This document shows, one piece after another, positions 21,399-35,278 of a DNA stretch of 64,000 nt. The first letter of the stretch is position 1. The number at the start of each line of letters is the position of its first letter. Source of the stretch: Laguncularia racemosa (taxonomy: Eukaryota; Streptophyta; Magnoliopsida; Myrtales; Combretaceae); NCBI GenBank assembly GCA_037954665.1, contig JBBMOL010000012.1, forward strand, positions 2,914,001 to 2,978,000, read 5' to 3'. The notes under the pieces were generated by a model. It was not told where the DNA came from. It was given only the letters and a program-made list of their open reading frames with translations, and made no database searches. The position numbers were made by a program, and so were the translations under genes.

Positions 21399-24300
21399 TT
21401 ACACTTCCTTCTACCTTTATCATGTCTAAATGTTCAACTTAAATAAAAAGAATGGAAAATATATCATATATTTAAACAATGTTCTTTATCATTTATCATC
21501 CATAATTTTTTACAAACAAAAATCCATCACTTCTAATTAAATGATTTATAAGTTATTTGGACAATTTCCTTAAAACAATGAAAGAAACTACCTACTCATT
21601 GAAAATTCACGACCGTTCAATTTCCCCATTTGTTTCTTTACCCAAAATCCTATTTTGGGCATGTATAAATAGTACAGGATGTTTCACTTTTCCTAACTTT
21701 TCCACTCTTGATTCTTCTCCAAAGATCAATTACCTTCCTCCTTGCTTTTATATTACTTAAGTATTTGTTTTTCTAACTCCCTCTATCTAATTTTGGCTAT
21801 TATAAACTTATTTTTGTGTTTCTTTTCCATTTAATCTTATTACCAAAAGTTCTAACACTTCATATTATGTGATCCAACACTATTTATATCATAATTAGGG
21901 TTTTTATATATGCAAATTAAGTTTACGTTATTGCTTACAAGTTCATACCAAATTTTAAAATGTTTAAAGTCGTGATTCTATTTTTGCTTCCTGATTTTGT
22001 ATAAAGTTCCACATTTGCCCCATTTTCATGTGTACTACTATCAAATTACAACTCTCATTTCACTTTATAATTGTGCATTGAAGCTAAAATGAATTTAGGA
22101 ATTTCCATTTTTTACTTAAGACATTAGACTTGATGATGCAATGATAATATCAATCAAACCAACATGGAATTTTATTTTATTTTTTTTTGAGGATATGAAC
22201 ATTTGTGTGGTTGTAACTTATACAATTTTTATATGGATATTTAGACTTAAAGAACTTTTAACAGTTTTTGCATCTATTGTTTGGTTATAAATGCCCATAC
22301 TTTAATTTCAATTGTAGTATCAATAAAGGATATTAAAATACCATAATTTAAATATAGGAAAATTTGTTTTAAAAAAAAATCTATTTTCAAATACGCAAGA
22401 AAATTTTTCTAATTACCCATTGTAAAACTAATCATACAATAAGATATCATTTCATTTTTATCATTTTATATAGATAATTTTGGAAACTTCTACTTTTGGC
22501 ACTTTTTTATTAGTGATACAACTTGGCAATTTGTGATTGTTATCATATTTACCTATTTGTTATTGATATTATTTGTCCATTTACTATTCTTTTTTTTTTC
22601 AATTTTATAATTAAGAGACATGTATTTTTTGTAAATAATTGTTAAACATGTATTTTAAATTTACGAAATAACATAACTGTAGATACTTCTTAAAAGGTTG
22701 TAACTTTTTAAAGGGCATATTTTCATATATAAATCTAAAATACCATCAAAGGTTATACAAAATTATAATATCAATTTGTGATATCTTTATAAAATTAAAT
22801 AATAGTATTCATATCATATTTAAAATGATTATAAAAATATAATGGTAATTTGCAAATTGTGGCAATTTTCTAAATAAACATGTTATTTTAATTAATATGT
22901 ATAAACTTTAAAGCAAAATCTATGTGAAGAAACATGTACTTTACACAGATGTCACTTTGAAATAGTTGCAACTTTTGCATAATTAATACAAAAATGATGC
23001 AACTCATAGATTCATGATGTTTCACTACTATAAATTGAAATATGATAATTCTTTCCAAATAATGCATAAACTCAAGAAAAAAGAATGTCACATAAAACTA
23101 TGATATATATAAACAAATAATAGTCTTTTTCATGTATCTTTTCTATATATAATTTTGAAAAATTTTATTGAAGAAACACATCATTTTAATAAAAGTGACA
23201 TAACTCTTAGAATAGTTACTATCTTTTCATAATTTAATTCAAAACAATGCAATTGTTCGCATTTATGATATTTCACACCTATATTTTGAAACATTATAAC
23301 TAATTTTAAATGATGTATCATTTTGTGGAAAAATATCAAAGTCACATAAAAATTTAATATATTATTTTTGTAATATGTAATAAAATTTAATACATATTTA
23401 TATTTATAATATTTTCATTATATATTGTTAACATGTTCATGTTGATTTTTTTTTCAAGTAAATTCATTATTTTTACTATTAGATATATTTCAATTGATGA
23501 TTGCACATAGCGCAAACTTTTACCCTAGTTTACATTAATTTATATAAAATTACATCTAAATAGAGTTATAATATTAGTAATACAAGATAAATATCCAACT
23601 AAACATTCTCTTAAGGTTTATGTATTTATTTATTTTATATTGTTAATAGAAATACATTAAATACTATGAATGGAACATAGAAATAATTTAAATTTTCAAT
23701 ATCATTTAAGTAAGTGTTTTATTTTTAATTTTCTAAATTCTTCTTTATCTCTATCTTTTTTTTTTTTTTTAGGTCCATGATCAAATGGTCCCCACCCAAG
23801 TTTAGAACCATCTTTGCTGGGTTGATCTCGTGTGGTTTAGGTCAAAACCCAACCCTTGTCTAGCTCTAGGTAATACTAATACCCAATTCATTTTTTACAC
23901 AGGTTTTTTTGTAAAAGGATTAGTACTTCCTCATTTATTTTTCAACAGGTTCTAAATACTTTATACCTTTAAGAAGTCAAATCTAAATCCCCCTCTTTTC
24001 ATGTAATCTTATTTTTCATTAATAAAAGAATAATCATAAATAATATAGAGGACTTAGTTGGCTTAGTTCCCAATCAAATATAAATTTTGTCTTAAAACTC
24101 AACTCAGAATCCTATGGGTATTTAACATTTTACCCAAAACTTATCCAAAGCCTTATAGCGTATTGCTCCATCTAGTCAATATTAGCTTCCAATGGTTCAA
24201 GTACCCAATAAGAGCCCACTTGCTTACATCCCTACATAAACCATTAACCATCAAACAAATCAAGCTAATACAACATTATAAGCCACTAAAATATTTAGCC

Positions 24301-27300
24301 ACTCATAATAATAGTAATTAGCACATTAATAAGGCATAACATGCATGAAAACTTAATATATTGAATAATAAACGATGTTTAATAAGATAAGAAATCAACC
24401 CACAAAGATTTACTAACACAAATAAGCATTATTCAACTAACAAATGATTAAACTAACATCTATTTATATTGTTACTAAAATTTGCAGGATTTTAGGACTT
24501 TGCTTGAAAAAAATGGGCTTCAACTAAACAAAGCTTGCCAAATGTACATATTTTGACAAGGTAACTTTATCTAAACAAAACATCTAAAACATAAGTTGAA
24601 CTTTAGAATAGGGGATTACTTCATTCAAATGCCTTAGAATGTTCATCAAACCAAAGTGAAATGAACCAAAACGAAACCCCAAACTAAATCAAAAACCAAA
24701 TATGCAAAATGTGATTCTTTTATATTTCTATTTAGTTCACAATTCTATTAAGAGATGATCCAAACAATTTGAGGGTCAAACAAAACCAAATCACTTAAAC
24801 CCAAACCAAACAAGGTCTTATTAAAAAAATAAAAATTAAGTGACATATTTTATACTAACATTTCAACATAACCCTATTTACCTTTTATTTTTTGTCGACT
24901 CTCATTCCACCCTCAACATTCACAATCAACTCATTTTCTATCACCTTTGTCCCTTAGCACTTAAGTAAACTAGTGTGCATTCACTATTACCTAAGATGTA
25001 ATGTCAATAAGATATACTCTTATATGTCTCACACTCTTTGTAAAATGTTCCTCTAATTAAACATTAATGGCTAGTTGAAAACTCCTATAACTATTAATAT
25101 TATCAACTACAATAAAGTATTTTTATATCTATTTAAACTGAACCACATTTTAAATAGTTTAATCTAAAACTTTGAACTTGTTAAAGCAATTTGGTTTATT
25201 AAAGGTCTTATCGAAACCAAACCACAAGCACCCATCAATGCCATAGGTCTTCGTTTGAATGAAGCCTAATGACTATCAATGGAAATCATTCAAATGATGT
25301 CCCCTTCTCTTGAATTTATATCTTCGACTTGCTCCATTTTGTTCTCATCCTCTTTGACCGTAGTGTATAGGATACTTGATAATTTCCTCACATATTGCAC
25401 GTAAAAACACCATAAAACGCATAAGATAAATGATGAATTATGAGCATTAATCATGTAAAAACATGATATGTTTTCCATTCATCATTTCATTCACAACATT
25501 TCTTAGTAACTTCTCCTTAAAAGAGAGGATATCAATTGATTCCAGCTTTGGTGAAGGTGTAGGAGCATTCGCCATCTCTACATCACTATGGTGTTCCTTA
25601 AGGTAGCATTTAGTTGTCATAATTTCTTAATATTACATCTTGAACCATGTAATTGGACAAAAGGACCTCAAGATATTGGAAAAAAACATAAAAAATTTGT
25701 ACCATATACATGATAGTACAAAAAATTATTCCACATAATAAAATAAACACATTCTTAAAACCCAAAAAATAACCCTATGATATTATCATTTCTTTTGTTA
25801 TTGTGTTATACTAAAACTCTTTCTATGAGTTTTTACATAACACCAAAAATAATCTTATATCTTTATCAAAATTCATCTCATATATTACACATTCTAAATG
25901 TGATACAAGAGAGTTTTACTATACTATTCTCCTTGTATAACACTATTCAATTTTCCTTATGCTATCCAATTTTATTAACCAAACGCTACTTAAATATTTT
26001 TTTAGCTTCCTTGCAAGTAATCTTCCTATTAGGTTAATTGCATTTTCTTGGAGAGCATTTTTTTACATTCTTCCTCTTTGTCATCCCTTCCTTAAGATAA
26101 TTATACTTCTTTTAATCTAACAATAGACAAGACTTAAATATTTTGAAGGTATGATTTAATGTTTAAGCATTCGAATCTCAACTAAGAGTGCAAAGGGAAG
26201 GAAACTCATATGTTTTTAAAAATTCAAACGCCAAAACAATATCGCCAATTCAAGCAACAAAAAGTGTTAGCCTATCTAAAAAAGTCTTAAACTAGAATGT
26301 AGAATAGAAAAGTTCAAAAGATCAAGTTGTAACAACATGAAGTTTAGGCACCACAATAATTACCCTAAGCTTGCGTAACTAGAACCTATTATGTACACTA
26401 TTAGAACTCATATTTTAAAAGGATAAATTACGAATACATTTTTTTATAGTTTTTCTCTATATTTAATTGGTTCACTTATTTTTTAAATTGAGTCTTTAGA
26501 ATTCTAGATTTTCAAAAAAGAGTTGTTTAATTCCCTACATGATCATTTTGTCCTTTAATAAAAATAATTTTAAAAAGTGCTATTAGTAATTTTTAAATTA
26601 TTTTATCTAAGAACAAAATAATAAAGTAGGATCTAAGAACAATTTTTTTAAGATATAGTAGTTTTAACACTTAAGTACAAAGTAAGAGGTATAAGATATA
26701 GGTCTCCTATTCATCAACTAGGTGGGGGCACAATTAAACGGTAGATATGCTTGGAACTGCAAGTTTAAGCAAAGTAGATAACAAGCACAATAGAGAGTGA
26801 GCGAGAGAGAGTCCAAATATATAGAAGTTCCACCATATAAGTCTATCATTTTCTCTACTAATTCAACTATTAGGAATCTACTAAATATCAACCTTTTAAG
26901 AATAAGTATGAAAGATCCCTTGGTCTCTCACAAGCCTCCACATTCTCATAATCACTTAGAAGTAATCCTACAATTGTCATGTCTGTCATGCTTTTATAAG
27001 GTTCTCCATGATTCTCTCTAGTCTAATCTTCTAAGCCACTTAATGCATACAACTCTCACTTACACATTTCACTCGTGACTAGAATATCACTTGTTTACAA
27101 GATAGAATTTCATTACAATACTCGAGTTCACTCTTAAAACACCTTGTTCAAATTCCACAAATCACAACATAGAGTTATGAGCTAGTTTACCTTGTAAATT
27201 TAGGTTTTCTCAATCATGCCTGGTTAACGGCAAAAGGTCCAATTTATAAAGAAGTTGAGGTTGTTCAAACAAATAAGAAACTTCTTGATGTAATGGTTGA

Positions 27301-29160
27301 TTTAATGGTCAAAGATCATTCTCATCAGTTAATTTGGAAAAACAGTTTAAGGCTAATTGAAGGGTTTCAAAATTAAACAAGGTTAATTGAAAGAATGTTC
27401 TAACATGCCTGACAAAAGAAGTATACTCTTTGATTTAATCTTTCCTAATCATAAATCAGCAAAGGATTTTGATTCGAACACAAAAAGTAAAGATCAAACT
27501 AAAAGTAGAGAAAATGAAACTTTCCTAGTGAAAATTTATTCTTGACAGAATTGCACGAGATCTGCTGGATTAACTCTCAGCGGATTCAAATTCGAAAGAT
27601 TTTAAAAATATCCTTATCGAGCTGGCCTTCTAGAAGAGAAACTATTCAGCTTAGATCAGAGAAAAATACTCAGCTAGCATTAGAAATACTTGACTAATAT
27701 ATATATATATACATAGCAACCGCTATTTTATGAAAAGAAATAAACCAAATTAGTTCATTTCAACCTTGCGAAATCGCAACTATTATTTTTATTCCATATG
27801 TTTACTGAAAAAAAGAAAGGGTAAATTATGATCAATAAATAAGAAAAGTTGCTTCATAGCTTCTTATCCTATTTTACTCAAACACACTCAGTTAGTGAAA
27901 AATTGGATCGTATCATCTAGGTCTACAAGATCATTTTTACTTCTCCTGTTGATACTAAGCGAACATGTCAAGATGGATAATAACAAAAGTGTATATAAAA
28001 CAAATATAAGGGAATTTTACAATTTACCCACAACTTTAAGGAACCTTTCAATTTTAGAGCTATTCCTTGCATCAAAATGTTTGCTTAAACACCGTAATAA
28101 CCGAAAATTAAAGCAATAACTAGCCAAACCCAGTTCTCCCGTATAATTATCTGGTTTTGCTGGAAAAAAAAAAAAAAAAAGAGGGTCAAACCCAATTATC
28201 ACGATATCCAAAGATAAGTACAACGATAATATAATCAAAACAATGCAATTTCGTATGTCCCTATGAAAGTACAATATGATAAAACAAGCGCAATAGGATA
28301 GTTGACCGGACGAATAGTAAAAAAGAAATGCCACAATGCAGCTTTTGTCTCTTCGAAATACCAACATTTTACCCAACAAAACATGGTATAACATTTTTTA
28401 TATATAATCTTAAGTTGGCTAGGTGGTATTATGTGTTGAAAAGATTATTGATGAAAAAGCAAAGCAAAACTAAGTTATCGACAGTTAAAAATAGGTTTAG
28501 TTATATGTTGAAATCTAGTCCACAAAACTAGGTTTTGATAAAACCGGAACTTTTGCTGTAACCTTATATGTATCCATTTATATGAGAAAATTTATTGGCC
28601 AAAATTGTTAGTCCAACTAGTTAATATATCCATTTATACATATAAGGTATATCAACAATTTCAATGTTTCACATACATGGTCATGGTCTATCGACAATCT
28701 AGGAATTTAAGTATCTCGTATTGAGTAAGGAACTGATTCCGTTTAGTGAATTGAATGGAATATGTCAATGTCATGAGATTTAGTCGCAGCACTCTTGACA
28801 TCATGAAAAGAAAATTCCTGTCTTTTTATCCTAATGGAATCTGAGAATTTTTCTTTTTAAGTGCATCTCTCCTGTAGCCATAAAATGAACAATGCAACAT
28901 ACACTTCACTAGTCTGTAAAATAATTTGAGAATCCACGTTTTCACCATTTGTAAATAAATATCAATGTTGTTAAATATCGAACCAACTTTCAATTTCCTA
29001 GTTTTTTTCATTTTTGGTTATTACAACGTATCTAATCCATCCTGTCAAAGATAAGCATCCATACCAATAGTCTGTAAGGGTTTCATCTCCTAGTCTTATC
29101 CTTGGATAATGGAACTTTTCATCATTTTCTAGCCCAAGTTTTACGCCAACCATTCTCTAC
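21399..29160. other. AT-rich intergenic DNA, no gene recognised
   Basis: About 7.8 kb with very low GC. Open frames are short, lack family resemblance and are expected by chance. Two more copies of the degenerate AGTTGCAACTTTT..CATAATT motif lie near 22963 and 23212, and an AT run lies at 27699-27712. Nothing else is supported. Confidence 0.5.
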
Positions 29161-29261
29161 AAAGCATATTCTTCCATAAGACCAATGTTATCCACAAATG
29201 GATCTACTAGAAAGCATATTCTTCCATAAGACCAATGCTATCCACAAATGGATCTATCTAG
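29161..29261. repeat. 50-bp tandem duplication
   Basis: A 50-bp unit starting AAAGCATATTCTTCC at 29161 is repeated at 29211 with one substitution and one inserted base. There are two copies only. Confidence 0.9.
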
Positions 29262-31000
29262 GTGCATAAAAAGCTACAGTTATTAACCAAATATTCCCCT
29301 TTTAGGTATAAAGAGACTTGTGTAATAATGTTCTCCGTAGACAAAGAAATTCCACGTGTTGATGTTAACGATAAGTTCTTACGATGATTGATTTGATCAG
29401 TTTCCAATTTCGATGGACATTCTTTGCGTGGAAATGGTGATTGAAAATGGAAAGTCGGTGCATGAAACTGACAGGTGGTTTTACGAAATAAGTGGCGCAA
29501 GGAGGGGTCTGCAATTTTCATTCACTGTGAATTGTGTTAACGCAGCTCAAATAGAGCTCATTAGCTATCATATTAGGGTCCCGTCCCGCTGATGGTGCCC
29601 TCGCATACCAGTTAAAGGTCTAAAAAGAGAATCTTTTCATACTTTCAGTAACAATTACACAGTACAAGAAAATACAATCATATTATAAAGAAAATTTATT
29701 TCTTTTATGCTGCTCTAGGGCATCCACTAATATTGTCCATGGCATTCTTGTGGTGACTGGTGAAATTCTGTTGGACCGGACACTTGCGCACAAGAATTGA
29801 CACCTCATTTCAAAGGTTCTTCAGAAGATATTTGAAATTTATTTAGGAATAAGTTCTTTGAAAATAATAGCTAACTAGTTTTTCTAACCCATCGCATCTC
29901 CAGATAAAAGCTTTGGTCCAAGTTTTTATCTCACCTCAAAGAACACATGCGAGACTCGAAATTCTGATTCCTTGGTATATTTCTCAGAAATAATAAACAT
30001 TTTTTCCGCTCAAGAATATATGCATTTACCACACAGTTGACATATGTTCATGGGATGCTCTACACTAGGGCGAAACACACTGTGGCTATTGGAGAGTGAT
30101 TATCATATATTCTATGTCTAGAGGGTTGATAATATATAAGTGGAGCAAAATGGTACATTGAGTAATGATTGCACCTATTATTGTTGCAGTTGTTAGCACA
30201 TGCAAATACACTTTATCATATTTGCTTTATGTATACTTAGCTCTTTATATTTTTAAACTTATTTATTTAAATTCTAAATCTTTAAAAGCATGCTTTTAGA
30301 CATTATTAAAAAAATCAAATCAAAAATGCATAGAACCAAGGTAAAATGGTCATGTGGAAATTTAAATACAACTTTTTCATGGTAGGAAATTTTTAAAAGA
30401 TTTAATGGTTTAAATACTCTATTTCAAAAATAGGAAACTATGTACATATAAAGTAAAAATGAGTCAAAATTACTCTTGTTGTTATTGTTATTGTTGTTGT
30501 TATGACAAAATAAAATGAGTCAAAGTTGTCAATTTATTCCTCTATGTATATTTATTAAGTATAGACTATAATTGTGCATAATTGCAATCTATAGGTACAT
30601 TTTCATAAAAGAAAATTACAAGTGAGAAGTTCAATATTTAAGATCAAGCTCAAATAAAGAATTGAACTTTGAAATGATTCTAATAAATTATCAACGTTAC
30701 ACTAAATAGTTTAATTGAGAATCCCATTATAGCACCATTACATATAGTAATAAATTTTCTTTTTAAACTACTGAGTATGTTTAAGAAACAGTAATAAATC
30801 TTTTATTTAAATCACTTAATAAAATGTTGATTCTCTATTTTAATTACTTGAAATTTTGATTTTATATTTTAATCACTTAATATAATAATTTTTTTTATTT
30901 TAACTATTTAAAAATCCGATCTCTTATTTAAACTTGACTTTAAACATTAATTTTCTTATTTTGTAACTTTCTTATTTTCATTTTCTCATATACATACATG
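29262..31000. other. Intergenic, nothing recognised
   Basis: No gene, RNA or element with clear ends was found. The minus-strand open frame at 29258-29521 has no recognisable domain. Confidence 0.5.
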
Positions 31001-31234
31001 CATGGTTATCAAAATCGTGAATTTACCTGGAATTGAATAGTATAGAATCGATAGAATCATATAAAATCGTATAAAATTGGTGGAAGCGATAACTTGTAGA
31101 ATTATACATCTAAATCCATAAATATATCAAAAATCCATACCTAAATGATTTTCCTTTTATTTTGATTATGAAAAACTTCATAAAATTATAAATTTATAGA
31201 ATCATACAATTGACTCGTAATTTTAATAATCATA
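31001..31234. mobile_element. MITE-like element, hAT-type 8-bp duplication
   Basis: A 234-bp AT-rich segment has imperfect inverted ends: CATGGTTATCAAAAT on the left, and TATGATTATTAAAAT on the right read in reverse complement. It is flanked by the perfect 8-bp direct repeat CATACATG (30993-31000 and 31235-31242). Eight-bp duplications suit hAT transposases. The low complexity of the flank tempers the call. Confidence 0.55.
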
Positions 31235-31242
31235 CATACATG

Positions 31243-32548
31243 TACAAGAAAAAATAATTCAAAATTGAAGTTCGTGGTCATACACAGATGGAAATATCTA
31301 CACTTATAAGGCACTTGTCCGGCTATGAACACATCTAATTTAAAAATATTTCATTTACTTTACCTTTTGCCTTAGGTGTCTACATGTAGCACGGTAGGAA
31401 ATGATTTTCCCAGATGAAAAGACAGCACAATTTACTTTTTTTAATTTTTTCCATTTAGTGCACACCCGTCCAAAGGATAAGATAAAAGTTGATCCAAGCT
31501 GCTAGAGGAATGGAGAGCGATCTGCGCAACAGATTTTGGAAAACATTAAAAAGAGTAAAATAAAAAGTTTAGAAACTTTCTTCCAAACCCTAATTACTCT
31601 ACCATCATCAGTACTTAGGGTTTTGGGAAATAATTAAAACCCTCAAAGTTTAAAAGCCTTCAACACAAATTAATTAAAAATAATGTGTTGTATGTAATAT
31701 TTAGTGATAAGCAGGACTAAATAAAAAAAATTGAGGCTTTATTCAACTTATTAAAATTACTATTACGAATAATTAGAAGTACTTTCACATATCAAATATT
31801 TATTGTTATTTATTTTAATACAATTCATATAATATATTACTTCTCACAAAATCTTTTTAAATAAACTTGTCGTGAATGCCTCTATTTTTATATTTAGATA
31901 CGGTTTAACTCGAAACTGATGCACAACATTAGATCTTCCAAGTACTGGAAAATTCACTACATCTGCCGCGGATCACTAATGGCGACAACAGAAACTGTGC
32001 ATCAACTCAGGGCATTCACATGGATACAATAATGCAAGGAAATAGTGAAAGGAAACATCAACTAATCAAAGTACAGCCTAGAAAGTATAATTACTATCAA
32101 AGTCTAACCTTGCCATTTATTTCACATACTATATGCTGCCCACCAAGAAAACACAATCACCGGCAAAGAGAATATTTTATTGCTATTCAAGAAGAAATGG
32201 AACCCAAATCATCTTGCTGGCGTTATTTTTATATTACTTTTTTAGCATTATTTTAGTGGGCCGATGGGAATGTTGTTGGCCGCAAAAGAGGGAAAATTGG
32301 GCAACACTCGTAATATCGTCTTTTAAAAAAAAATCACAATTATTGTATCCAAATAGTTATTTCAAAAATAAGTTTTGAAAGCATAAATATGGTTTACGAC
32401 TTCTATTTTATAAAGATTTACAAAACCGAAAATACAAACAAATTCTACGCATTTATACTAAAAACGTGGACATGATTATGCCCTCAAGTATATTGCTTAA
32501 AGGCTCAAACGTCATTTGCTTGCCTAAAGATATGAACAATATCTTTGT
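31243..32548. other. Intergenic, nothing recognised
   Basis: AT-rich DNA without supported features. Confidence 0.5.
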
Positions 32549-32835
32549 CTTTAGTGTAACTCTCTTTTTTTCCCACTTCAGTATATGAAAACATAATAAT
32601 TTAATCCCTATAAAAATAGCAAACAGCAACATATTTGATCCTAACTATAGTATACTCAAATCAGTCTTTATTAACATGGATTTATGGAATTTATAATATA
32701 TCAAAAAAGACTGATTTAAGTAGACTATAACTAGAACTAAACTGCGTTACCATTTACTATTTTTGTAATTTTCAAATTACTATATTTTTATATGTCAAAA
32801 CAAAGAGAAAAAAAAAAAAAAGAGTTACACTAAAG
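32549..32835. mobile_element. Foldback MITE, long inverted repeat
   Basis: The 287-bp block begins CTTTAGTGTAACTCT and ends with its reverse complement. Inner arm segments also pair: CTAACTATAGTATACT...AAATCAGTC near 32641-32670 matches, in reverse complement, the stretch near 32707-32735. Nearly the whole block can fold into one hairpin with a central loop of about 35 bp. No clear target duplication was found. Confidence 0.65.
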
Positions 32836-34854
32836 GTATAGATTGAGTCTGTAGCTTTAGTTTTGTAAATTTTCATAAAAAAAAAAGTCACAAATACTTC
32901 GAAACCTATTTTTTAAATAATTATTTTAAATATAATATTTATGAATTTTTTAAAAAAAATACAATGATATTTATGAGTATTGCCAAGAAAATTGTTAAAA
33001 TAGATTCGGGTTATTAGATTAAAAAAAAAAATTACCCAACAACACGTGTATTAAGGATTCGAAAACAAAAATAAAATAAAATAAACATTAAATTCGACCA
33101 CATCATTGTGTTGTCACTTCTTTAGTTTTTAGTATGTGTGTCAATGGTTATCCCGAGTTTATCAAAGTGTTTTCCAGAAAAAGGGACGTTGGGTGATCAT
33201 CAGTAAAAAAGAGAGAGAGAGAGATGCTTGGAAACCTGGAATAAGAGCGAGATTGAGTGCTCTGAAAAAGAGAATGCATCCTTTAACTTCATTTCACCAA
33301 ATGGATCAATGACTCATCGGTGTCCATTCGTCTTTTTTCTGCAAGCCTGCAACAGTATCTTGCAGCTGATTCAATAACACAACTGCAGCTTTTTAACATG
33401 ACTTTGAAAGATTGGGCCATGTATATCTCTTTACGCAGACGCTTTTAGTACAATTATGGATTCTAGTTTCAATGTATAGATCGATTCATTGTAGGCAACC
33501 CTTTTTGACCCCAAGAAAAAAAACACACAACAGTTAATGCATGATTAACGTAATTTGATTCCACGTCAAAAGAAGAACAAAAAAATAAAGGTTCAATGTT
33601 TGATTGACCCTTTCGTAAAAGTAGGTGCAAGATATTTATAATGTGAACTCATTTAACCTATGTTGACGGCGCGTCCGTCTTATTGCCAATTTAAAAAACT
33701 AATGTTGAATAATTAGTAAAAAAATTCCCCCGTGTTACAAATGTATTAAAAAAAAGAAAATATATATATATAATAATTATATGGTAATTTCTCTTTATTA
33801 TTCCATAATAATGCAATTTCTACCCCACTTCTTTGTAATTATAAGTTCTATTCTAATTGTAACATGTCTATTATTTATTTATTATATTACTATGATAATT
33901 TTAACTATATAAAACACTAAAACCACACCTATTCACTTATAAATTGAAGGGTAGATTATGTGGGAGTTACTTGTAAAATGAAGGTACCAAATACATGTGA
34001 GGCATCAAAGGACTTCAAGAGCTTTAATATTATAAATATCTAAATATAGAGACTAAATACATTAATATGATTGATTCCTATTATACATAAGAATGGAAGC
34101 CAGCTTAACAAAATATAAGAACCTCATTCGATTGAAATAAAGCTTCGTTCGCATACGATATGCTTCATTTAGACCAATTAGACTTCGTTTGAACAAAGAT
34201 TATTTCTCGTATTCTATGATAGAGTGAACTCAATGTCCCACATCCTATGAACAGGCATGTTATTCCAATAAAGTGAAATTCCTTACAATAAAGTTTCTTC
34301 CAAAGTTCAAAAAATGATTAGAAAGCTTCCCTTCATACGAACGAAGTATTGTTCTATAAAATAGCATCTTTTATCAGGAATTTGCATCTTTTAGTCAAAT
34401 CAAGGTATTAAATTAATTTGTTTAAATAAGTAAACACCACTATTAGTGTTATAAATGTCCATTCAACTTTTAAAAGGATAAAAATTGCCTAGTTTGTCTA
34501 GCATGTCATCAATGAACCTACACTCAAATGATTGATTGCACTAGTGAATTTACGCTATAATTAAATCCTTTGCGGTCCAACGAATGTGTCTAGGAGATGC
34601 ACACTTCCATGTGATCCGTTACATATGCACTTCCATGTGATTTTTCACTTTATTAGTTGATCATTACACTTAAATTAACAATTTCGTGAAAGTGCATATT
34701 GTCTATTGAATTGCAAAAGTAGCTACTAGGGCTTTGCTCGTCCGTGAGACCATGATGCTTTATGCAGTTACCGTTTTGAAAAGTTAAAATTAAAATTTAA
34801 ATTGTGCATGTAAAAAAAAAAAAAATGATTTGAATAGGCTTCTTTGCACCCTTT
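32836..34854. other. Intergenic, nothing recognised
   Basis: AT-rich DNA; there is an AT run at 33761-33773 and a 14-base A run near 34812. No gene is supported. Confidence 0.5.
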
Positions 34855-34910
34855 CAATAAGATGGTTTGATCATTTAGTGGAATTTTGAATTGCCGAATG
34901 TGTGCCTTAC

Positions 34911-35247
34911 TGGTGCAAAGCAAGATGGAGCAAAAGATGGAAAACCATACAAATAAAGGCAACATGCCCACTCGTATGCCCATGTCAAGAGGCGTGTTGA
35001 TGAACATGGCCATTGGCATGTCCATACTTATGGGCATGTTAAGGGATCCAAAAGAAAATTTTCACAGAATGTGACATAGGCTTCTATACACAGTACTGAA
35101 AACTGTGCTAATCCACAACTTAGTGTTTTTATTTTTATTTTTTTTTAGATCAGTTTATCACATATTACGAATTAAAAACAATTTTGAGAGAAACACTTTG
35201 TCACTTTCTATGAGTTCTTGGATCAATCGTTAATTGATCTTGTGTCA
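34911..35247 (+). repeat. E1 LTR, first copy
   Basis: It aligns with 36629-36960 and with the 3' LTR at 60899-61241. Landmarks shared by all three are AGCAAAAGATGGAAAACCA near the start and TTTATCACATATTA. The first two end CTTGTGTCA, just before the primer site. The start is inferred by alignment to the 3' copy. Confidence 0.75.
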
Positions 35248-35264
35248 GTTAGTATCAGAGTGAG
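35248..35264 (+). other. E1 primer-binding site, copy 1 (mutated iMet type)
   Basis: GTTAGTATCAGAGTGAG directly follows the LTR. Copy 2 (36961-36977) reads GTTGGTATCAAAGTGAG. Both are one or two changes from the usual TGGTATCAGAG. Confidence 0.75.
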
Positions 35265-35278
35265 AAATTCTTGCCAAG

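Noticed and set aside
20715..21403. Target duplication TTACA or ACATT for the possible solo LTR
   Set aside because: The repeats do not fall directly at the TG/CA ends, so they are not accepted as proof of integration.
28017..28394. 125-codon minus-strand open frame
   Set aside because: Hydrophobic stretches arise from A/T runs; no start context, no family resemblance and no neighbouring exon.
29258..29521. 87-codon minus-strand open frame
   Set aside because: No domain resemblance, AT-rich surroundings, and the frame overlaps the edge of the 50-bp tandem duplication; likely chance.
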